From contig CAKUYY010000045.1 in assembly GCA_934717555.1 (NCBI GenBank), forward strand, positions 1 to 10,464: 10,464 bases of DNA, in the 5' to 3' direction. A program made the translations under genes and the position numbers. This DNA comes from an uncultured Clostridium sp. Lineage in GTDB: Bacteria > Bacillota > Clostridia > Oscillospirales > Acutalibacteraceae. This document shows positions 6,417 to 10,464 of this stretch, piece after piece (position 1 is the first letter of the stretch; each line of letters begins with the position of its first letter). The notes beneath the pieces are model-generated. The model did not search any database and was not told the DNA's origin. It worked only from the letters and a program-made list of their open reading frames with translations.

Positions 6417-6626
6417 ATGAAAAAAAATCTGTTTGGAAATCACATCCCCTGTTCTTGCTCCTATTGTAAGTGCGCTTCGGAACAGAATGGTGAATTCTCC
6501 TGTTCTAAACAAAAATCCATTGGGAACGACGGTACATGCAGCTATTTTCAATATGATCCTTTGAAGCGGGTTCCTCGCCCCGCTCCCAAACTTCCCTGTT
6601 ATACACCGGAAGATTTCAGTTTGTAA
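6417..6626 (+). CDS. Small cysteine-rich protein of unknown function, downstream of ylbJ
   Basis: A 69-residue protein starting MKKNLFGNHIPCSCSYCKC. Seven cysteines are visible at positions 12, 14, 17, 19, 29, 41 and 61. The first four form a tight C-x-C-x-x-C-x-C cluster that could hold zinc or another metal. The C-terminal half contains CSYFQYDPLKRVPRP (41-55), then a proline-rich tail ending PEDFSL. No signal peptide or membrane segment is seen. The ribosome binding site AAGGAGGG is strong and well spaced. The gene lies 25 bases after ylbJ on the same strand with no terminator between, so it is probably co-expressed with ylbJ during sporulation. I do not recognise a named family; metal binding and any sporulation role are inference. 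Confidence 0.78.
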   Translation: MKKNLFGNHIPCSCSYCKCASEQNGEFSCSKQKSIGNDGTCSYFQYDPLKRVPRPAPKLPCYTPEDFSL

Positions 6627-6748
6627 ATCTAACAAAAATACAGGAAAAATCGTCACAATTTTTATCTTAATACACATAGAAAAATATTTGGTCATATCCC
6701 CCAAGATCGAATAGATCATTTGGGAGCTATCATGTAAAAATTTCAAAG

Positions 6749-6789
6749 CCCAGATTGTTTCACTTTTTTGTGATCCATCTGGGTTTTTT
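6749..6789 (+). terminator. Factor-independent terminator after the ylbJ unit
   Basis: CCCAGAT (6749-6755) pairs with ATCTGGG (6777-6783), with an inner CAC/GTG pairing, followed by six T (6784-6789). It closes the ylbJ and cysteine-rich gene transcript about 120 bases after the last stop. Confidence 0.82.
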
Positions 6790-6924
6790 ATATATACAAA
6801 AATCTATCTGAGTATTTGACAGCTCTCTTTCCGTTATATCATAAAATATTTTTCATCAGTTTAATTATTCTAGAAAAAGTTTTCTAATTTTTAGCCTCAT
6901 AGGCGGCGTGTAAAACTCAACGCT

Positions 6925-6989
6925 ATAGAATAATCTTTGTTGAATAGTAAATATATTATAACAATATACCAAATGATCTATTATTCTAT
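6925..6989. repeat. 10-bp inverted repeat upstream of the lipoprotein promoter
   Basis: ATAGAATAAT (6925-6934) and ATTATTCTAT (6980-6989) are perfect inverted copies separated by 45 bases. A shorter inner pairing TTTG/CAAA (6936-6939 and 6970-6973) is in register. The right arm touches the -35 element of the lipoprotein promoter, so the arms could be paired operator sites. The region is AT-rich, which weakens the significance. Confidence 0.45.
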
Positions 6990-7018
6990 TGATTTTATCA
7001 TTCAAAAAATGGTATAAT
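6989..7018 (+). promoter_or_regulatory. Promoter of the lipoprotein gene
   Basis: TTGATT (6989-6994) and a perfect TATAAT (7013-7018) with an 18-base spacer. Transcription would start near 7025, giving a leader of about 40 bases with AGGAGG (7054-7059) before the ATG. Confidence 0.65.
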
Positions 7019-7066
7019 GTGACAAAAGGAAGTTAACAAATAAAACTACAAACAGGAGGATTTTGT

Positions 7067-7942
7067 ATGAAAAAATTTGCGGCACTCATGTTAAGTTTAA
7101 TAATGATTGGAACTGTAACGACAGGTTGTACATTGCCTGGAATCATGCCAAAATCGTCATCTGAGGTAAATTCAACTTCGTCTAATTCGTCTAAAGAAAT
7201 AGTAAGTTCTGAAAAGCCCCAAGTGGATTCCTCTCCCTTGTCTGAATCAGAAATCAAGGAGTTATACACTGACCCAGATCGATTTACGGGAAGAACCGTC
7301 AGTTTAGTGGGTAAGGTCTTTTCCCAACCCGAAAAAGACCAAAGCGGTATCTATTTTCAAATGTTTAGTGATGCAGAAAACAATGAGGGAAATACTATTG
7401 TCGCTTATATGGACCCCGATTTTGAAGTAGAAGATGGAGATTATGTAAAGTTAACAGGGATCGTACAAGGAAAGTTTGAAGGTTCCAATGCTTATGGGGG
7501 GACAATTACAGCGGCTCAGGTTCTTGCAACCACTGTGGAAAAGTCTTCCTATGTAGATGTAGTTTCTCCTGCACTAAAAACATTAACCAGTGACAATACC
7601 ACTCTGACACAGCACGGCTATTCCGTATCTTTAACTAAAATTGAATTTGCCGAACAGGAAACTCGCCTCTATGTTACAGTCACCAATGGAGGAAAGGATA
7701 AATTCAATCTATATTCTTTTAATGCTAAGATTGTTCAAGATGGAAAACAATATGAAGAACAAACAAATTATGACGCTGATTATCCGGAAGTACAAACAGA
7801 CTTATTACCTGGAACAACAACTGAGGGTATTATTGTATTTCCAAAACTGGAACAAAAAAGTCTGCAAGTTGTATTAGAAGCATCTTCTGAGGATTATCAT
7901 GAGGATTTTGAACCTTATAGTTTTGATATCTCTATAGAGTAA
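7067..7942 (+). CDS. Secreted lipoprotein with OB-fold-like and C-terminal beta-sandwich-like domains
   Basis: A 291-residue predicted lipoprotein. The N-terminus has MKK, a hydrophobic core (4-17) and a lipobox-like TTGC with Cys21, though position -3 is Thr instead of the usual Leu or Val. A Ser-rich linker (about 30-60) follows. Residues about 62-158 contain the pattern F-x-G-x-x-V-x-L-x-G-K-V and G-D-Y-V-K-L-T-G-I-V-x-G, typical of extracytoplasmic OB-fold (tRNA_anti-like) domains. Residues about 180-275, with LYVTVTNGGKDKFNLYSF and LLPGTTTEGIIVF, look like the beta-sandwich found in DUF4352-type lipoproteins. It has its own promoter and an AGGAGG ribosome binding site, and appears monocistronic. 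It is more AT-rich than the sporulation genes. Ligand and role are unknown. Confidence 0.88.
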   Translation: MKKFAALMLSLIMIGTVTTGCTLPGIMPKSSSEVNSTSSNSSKEIVSSEKPQVDSSPLSESEIKELYTDPDRFTGRTVSLVGKVFSQPEKDQSGIYFQMFSDAENNEGNTIVAYMDPDFEVEDGDYVKLTGIVQGKFEGSNAYGGTITAAQVLATTVEKSSYVDVVSPALKTLTSDNTTLTQHGYSVSLTKIEFAEQETRLYVTVTNGGKDKFNLYSFNAKIVQDGKQYEEQTNYDADYPEVQTDLLPGTTTEGIIVFPKLEQKSLQVVLEASSEDYHEDFEPYSFDISIE

Positions 7943-7969
7943 TCAATTTGTCTTTTGATAAAATTTTTT
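7942..7969 (+). terminator. Weak terminator after the lipoprotein gene
   Basis: ATCAA (7942-7946) pairs with TTGAT (7955-7959), followed by AAAA and six T (7964-7969). The stem is only five base pairs and AT-rich, so efficiency is doubtful. Confidence 0.35.
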
Positions 7970-7974
7970 AGGAT

Positions 7975-8039
7975 GCAACGATAAGTTGCCGAATTGAGTT
8001 GTTTTGGTAGGTAGTAGGCAACCATAAGAAATGGTACTA
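7975..8039 (+). other. Short region of alternative hairpins before the decayed regulator
   Basis: GTTGCC (7985-7990) can pair with GCAAC (7975-7979, five pairs, loop GATAA) or with GGCAAC (8017-8022, six pairs). The latter competes with a second hairpin, ACCAT (8021-8025)/ATGGT (8031-8035). No ORF is present here. Function is unknown; a leader structure or chance are both possible. Confidence 0.3.
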
Positions 8040-8062
8040 TTTAAATACAGTCAAGAGAGACT

Positions 8063-8449
8063 GAACTTCAAGGAGAAAAACAACTGATTCATTTAAGAAA
8101 TGTAAAAGTAATTTCTCGGGAAGAACTTGTTTCCCTGATGAATGTTACTAGGCAGGCTGTATCAAAATGGGAGACTGGTTAAACTCTACCAGATAGCGAA
8201 AAAATCATTTGGTTAAATGAGATTTTCGGGGTATCAACTGATTACTTATTAAAAGGAAAAGAATCAGATTTCATGGATATTTACTCACAATATGATTCAA
8301 AATATGGAAACGATATGTCAGCAGAGGTTACTGAAATTTTAGAAGATATCCATCAGATGGGTACAGCAAAAAGGTATCTGATTGGTGCGGGAATTTTATT
8401 TGTTGTGATTGCCATTATTGCAGCATTTGTTTTCTTAATCAAGATATAA
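8063..8449 (+). pseudogene. Decayed XRE-family helix-turn-helix regulator with C-terminal membrane segment
   Basis: Translating the frame ending at the TAA at 8447-8449 gives a typical XRE/Cro-type DNA-binding domain: GEKQLIHLR, then REELVSLMNVTRQAVSKWETG, a stop, then TLPDSEKIIWL and IFGVSTDYLLKGKE. A linker and a single hydrophobic segment near the C-terminus (YLIGAGILFVVIAIIAAF and onward) follow. The in-frame TAA at 8180-8182 lies exactly where relatives have the Gln of WETGQ, so one C-to-T change explains it. No ATG, GTG or TTG with a ribosome binding site exists at the expected start near 8060, where ACT GAA CTT is read. The rest of the frame is undamaged, indicating recent decay. Such membrane-tethered XRE regulators are common in Clostridia. 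Its former target is unknown. Confidence 0.8.
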
Positions 8450-8459
8450 ATTACCTTAT

Positions 8460-8489
8460 GCGGTTAATCGTTACGATTGACCGCTTTTT
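8460..8489 (+). terminator. Strong terminator after the decayed regulator
   Basis: An 11-bp stem (GCGGTTAATCG at 8460-8470 with CGATTGACCGC at 8474-8484, one G-U pair), loop TTA, followed by TTTTT. It lies 10 bases after the pseudogene stop and is the terminator of that gene. Confidence 0.88.
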
Positions 8490-8694
8490 CTATCAAAAAA
8501 TGTATATCAATACTGTGTCTAAAGTCAATTATTACCATCAAATTAAGACTAAGTGAATATCATATTTTTCTTCCAATTGCTCGAAAGTATCAATCTATAT
8601 AGATAAACACTTTTTCCAAAGAAATGACAGAATATATTTTCGTGGTGGTCGCCTTATAAAATAAATATCCCCCTGCGAATGGCTTTCTTTATAC
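8490..8694. other. Intergenic stretch without recognised feature
   Basis: About 205 bases between two terminators. Mostly AT-rich, with a slightly GC-richer patch at about 8642-8682. No ORF with a credible start, no RNA gene and no convincing promoter was seen on either strand. Confidence 0.4.
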
Positions 8695-8735
8695 AAAAAG
8701 AGAGATCTATGTTTACACATGGATCTCTCTTTTTT
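8695..8735. terminator. Bidirectional terminator hairpin
   Basis: A 17-bp stem with one G-U pair (8695-8711 with 8718-8734) and a six-base loop. The A run on the left arm and the T run on the right arm make it look like a terminator on both strands. No intact gene lies immediately to its left, so what it terminates is unclear. Confidence 0.82.
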
Positions 8736-8834
8736 GATCTATAATATATCTTTGTATATTTTATCATCTAATCCTATTCAAAAAATGTGAGTATCATTAA
8801 AAATTTTATCCAAGAAACGTTTTTTCCTTTTCAC

Positions 8835-8864
8835 ATAGTATAGAAGGAGAAATCCTTCCACTAT
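8835..8864. other. Hairpin upstream of the holin-like gene
   Basis: GAAGGA (8843-8848) and TCCTTC (8853-8858) form a perfect six-base stem closed by a GAAA tetraloop, with an outer ATAG/CTAT pairing (8835-8838 and 8861-8864). No T tract follows. It lies about 90 bases before the next gene and could be part of a regulatory region or an RNA. Confidence 0.35.
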
Positions 8865-8890
8865 TTCTAATGTTTGGACAGGCTTTCTCG

Positions 8891-8920
8891 TTATCAAAAA
8901 CCTATGGTTTAAGGTATAAA
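8891..8920 (+). promoter_or_regulatory. Possible promoter of the holin-like gene
   Basis: TTATCA (8891-8896), 18-base spacer, TATAAA (8915-8920). Both boxes are imperfect. The position, about 33 bases before the ATG, is reasonable. Confidence 0.35.
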
Positions 8921-8952
8921 TTAAGACCACTCTATACCAGGAGGCAATTTTT

Positions 8953-9237
8953 ATGAACGAGTTTATTGGTTGGGAAATCCTTACCATATTTGCGGGATGT
9001 GCTGCAGTCACGGGACTGATTACCCAATTCACAAAAAAACTATTTTCCAAACTGCCCACACAATTGCTCTCGTATATCATCGCTGTGGTTGTCATGGGAC
9101 TTGCTACCATTTTTATAACCGGCTTCTCTTGGTCATCCATCGCCTTAATTCCTATCAATGCTATCATCGTTTCCACAAGTTCTAATGGTGGATATTCCGC
9201 TATGAAACAAATGGCAGACAAGAAAAAGCAAAGCTAA
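8953..9237 (+). CDS. Small holin-like membrane protein
   Basis: A 94-residue protein with three hydrophobic segments (about 5-27, 37-57 and 60-80) and a short basic tail ending in KKKQS. The layout is MNEFIGWE, then a helix ending near TQFTKKL, the turn KLPTQLLSYIIA, then WSSIALIPINAIIVSTSSNGGY. It resembles phage-derived holin-like proteins seen in Clostridia, which make pores or act in cell-wall lysis cassettes. Start ATG at 8953 has AGGAGG eight bases upstream. A longer open frame on the opposite strand is only a shadow. No endolysin or other phage gene is seen nearby, so it is an orphan in this window. The holin label comes from recalled family resemblance and topology and is not proven. 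Confidence 0.75.
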   Translation: MNEFIGWEILTIFAGCAAVTGLITQFTKKLFSKLPTQLLSYIIAVVVMGLATIFITGFSWSSIALIPINAIIVSTSSNGGYSAMKQMADKKKQS

Positions 9238-9288
9238 ACGACTTAAAAATGAGGAGAAACTATCTACAATTGATAAAAATATAAATTC

Positions 9289-9331
9289 AGCTTTTTCTTC
9301 ATAGTCTCTTGTACAGAAATTAGAAAAAGCT
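9289..9331. repeat. 10-bp inverted repeat before the hydrolase gene
   Basis: AGCTTTTTCT (9289-9298) and AGAAAAAGCT (9322-9331) are perfect inverted copies around a 23-base loop. No strong T tract follows on the plus strand. It might act as a weak terminator after the holin-like gene or as a site for the hydrolase promoter region. Confidence 0.4.
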
Positions 9332-9367
9332 ATCCTTTTAAGATTCCTACAGAAAGGTGATTGTCAT

Positions 9368-10330
9368 ATGCGAAGATGTGTCCCTCTGGAAAAAGCTGCG
9401 GAACAGGTATGTTCAGAAACTTCCAAACCGCCGCTTATTTTCCAACTACCTCCAAAATGTGGTCGTATGGTTCTGGATGAACTCCAGAACACGCCTGTTT
9501 ATAAATATCCCGCCACTATCTCTCATTTTACAGTGGATACCGGCCAATGGGGAAGTATCTGTGTTCATATCGTCATACCGAATCATCTCCCTCAGCCGGC
9601 CAATGTCATCTTTTATACCCACGGCGCAGGATGGGTATTAGGGAACCTGCATACCCACGATAAACTGGTTCGGGAATTAGCAGCCCGCACTTGTTCGGTG
9701 GTGGTATTCCCGGAATACAGTCTTTCTCCTGAAGCAAAGTATCCAACCGCTATAGAGCAATGTTATTGTATTCTCTGCCAGCTTCCCACACTATTGGAAC
9801 AGGCTTCTATAAAAATGAATCCTGATACTCTAACTGTCGCCGGAGACAGCTCTGGAGGAAACCTCGCCGCGGTGATGGCCATCCTCTCTAAAAGACGCGG
9901 CGGGCCCAAAATACAAAAGCAGCTTCTGTATTATCCCGTTACCAATTCCTGTTTCGATACTGCTTCCTATCAAGAATTCGCCTGCTGTTATTATCTTTAT
10001 CGAGCGGGAATGAAATGGTTTTGGGATCAATATACCAATTGCCCTACAGACCGTTTACAGATTACCGCTTCTCCATTGCGGGCATCTATTCAGGAATTAA
10101 CAGGGCTACCTGATACTATGATTATCAATGGAGAAGCTGATGTACTAAGAGATGAAGGCCAAGCTTATGCAAAAAAATTACGACTGGCAGGCGTAGATGT
10201 CACTTCTCTTTGTTTTCAGGGAACCATCCACGATTTTGTGATGCTCAATTCTCTGGATCAAACCAATGCCTGCCGATCCGCCATGGATGTCTCCACGTGT
10301 TGGATCAATCGAAAAAACCAATCCTGTTAA
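9368..10330 (+). CDS. Alpha/beta hydrolase of the hormone-sensitive lipase (fold-3) family
   Basis: Predicted cytoplasmic carboxylesterase or acetyl-esterase, hydrolysing short-chain esters. The product is 320 residues, the usual length. The oxyanion-hole motif appears as HGAGW (85-89) in place of the commoner HGGGW or HGGGF. The nucleophile elbow is GDSSGGNLAA (159-168), with Ser161 as nucleophile. The acid is Asp258 in GEADVLRDEG and the base is His288 in TIHDFVML, so the catalytic triad is complete. Start ATG at 9368 is preceded by AAAGGTGA. It lies 130 bases after the holin-like gene and seems to stand alone; no convincing promoter was found. The natural substrate is unknown; the family acts on acyl esters, including acetylated sugars and lipids. 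Confidence 0.92.
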   Translation: MRRCVPLEKAAEQVCSETSKPPLIFQLPPKCGRMVLDELQNTPVYKYPATISHFTVDTGQWGSICVHIVIPNHLPQPANVIFYTHGAGWVLGNLHTHDKLVRELAARTCSVVVFPEYSLSPEAKYPTAIEQCYCILCQLPTLLEQASIKMNPDTLTVAGDSSGGNLAAVMAILSKRRGGPKIQKQLLYYPVTNSCFDTASYQEFACCYYLYRAGMKWFWDQYTNCPTDRLQITASPLRASIQELTGLPDTMIINGEADVLRDEGQAYAKKLRLAGVDVTSLCFQGTIHDFVMLNSLDQTNACRSAMDVSTCWINRKNQSC

Positions 10331-10400
10331 CATTACTTTTTGTTTCCCAATCATTTTATTTTATTGCGGTCAGGAATAGTTATAGAAAAGCAAAATCAAA

Positions 10401-10445
10401 ACCACGCCCAAAGGACGTGGTATGAATGATAAGCCCTATAAGGGC
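10401..10445 (-). terminator. Two hairpins at the right edge: minus-strand terminator or IS200/IS605-type end
   Basis: Hairpin one pairs ACCACG (10401-10406) with CGTGGT (10416-10421), with a partly paired inner CCC/GGA. Hairpin two pairs GCCCT (10433-10437) with AGGGC (10441-10445). Read on the minus strand, hairpin one is followed by GGTTTTGATTTTGCTTTT, which fits a terminator for a leftward gene beyond the window. Consecutive subterminal palindromes are also typical of IS200/IS605-family ends. The sequence cannot decide between these here. Confidence 0.4.
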
Positions 10446-10464
10446 ATAATACCAGCAGCGCCTA

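Noticed and set aside
6372..6746. 124-codon open frame on the minus strand
   Set aside because: It lies opposite the cysteine-rich gene and runs through the spacer near the terminator; no ribosome binding site or family likeness.
6816..6835. TTGACA as a promoter in the gap after the ylbJ terminator
   Set aside because: The best -10 match needs a 15-base spacer, and there is no gene for nearly 250 bases; the promoter at 6989-7018 is better.
8595..8720. 41-codon minus-strand frame containing GDIYFIRRPPRKYIL
   Set aside because: Its ATG lies inside the terminator stem and the upstream GAGAG is part of that stem. I could not support it as a gene, although the GC-richer patch drew attention.
8778..9221. 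147-codon open frame on the minus strand
   Set aside because: Opposite the holin-like gene, which has a clear ribosome binding site and a sensible membrane topology; the minus frame has neither.
1..10464. CRISPR array, tRNA or rRNA genes
   Set aside because: No regularly spaced repeats, cloverleaf-like sequence or conserved rRNA segments were noticed on either strand by eye.

Overview
The window looks like a chromosomal segment of a low-to-mid GC, spore-forming Firmicute. It is most likely an anaerobic Clostridia member of the Oscillospiraceae/Ruminococcaceae type. The basis is the Gram-positive phoH-ybeY-dgkA-era-yqzL-recO gene order, the sporulation genes yqfC, yqfD and ylbJ, strong GGAGG ribosome binding sites and several TTG starts. 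The species cannot be fixed from sequence reading alone.

Positions 1-3338, minus strand: a housekeeping operon reading leftwards, in transcription order phoH, ybeY, dgkA, era, yqzL-like, recO (only the 5' end of recO is inside the window). It covers ribosome and rRNA maturation (YbeY, Era, probably PhoH), recycling of the undecaprenyl lipid carrier (DgkA) and recombinational repair (RecO). The 319-bp AT-rich gap in front of phoH holds two vegetative-type promoter candidates facing the operon. The neighbours pgpH (yqfF) and cdd, found in the Bacillus subtilis version of this cluster, are absent.

Positions 3658-6626: a sporulation block arranged divergently. yqfC-yqfD read left; ylbJ and a small cysteine-rich gene read right. 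The 114-bp divergent gap carries candidate sigma-E-type promoters for both directions whose -35 elements touch. ylbJ and yqfD both appear to start at TTG.

Positions 6627-10464: a more AT-rich, loosely packed accessory stretch on the plus strand. It contains a factor-independent terminator, a secreted lipoprotein with an OB-fold-like domain and a C-terminal beta-sandwich-like domain, a decayed XRE-family regulator (start lost, one in-frame TAA), two strong terminator hairpins, an orphan holin-like membrane protein and a hormone-sensitive-lipase-type alpha/beta hydrolase. The window ends in two closely spaced hairpins that could be a minus-strand terminator or the end of an IS200/IS605-type element.

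Most of the window is conserved and ordinary. No clearly new multi-gene system is visible. The points most worth checking are the overlapping divergent sporulation promoters, the small cysteine-rich gene behind ylbJ, the promoter-bearing gap before phoH, the symmetrical DNA before the lipoprotein, the decayed regulator and the hairpins at the right edge.
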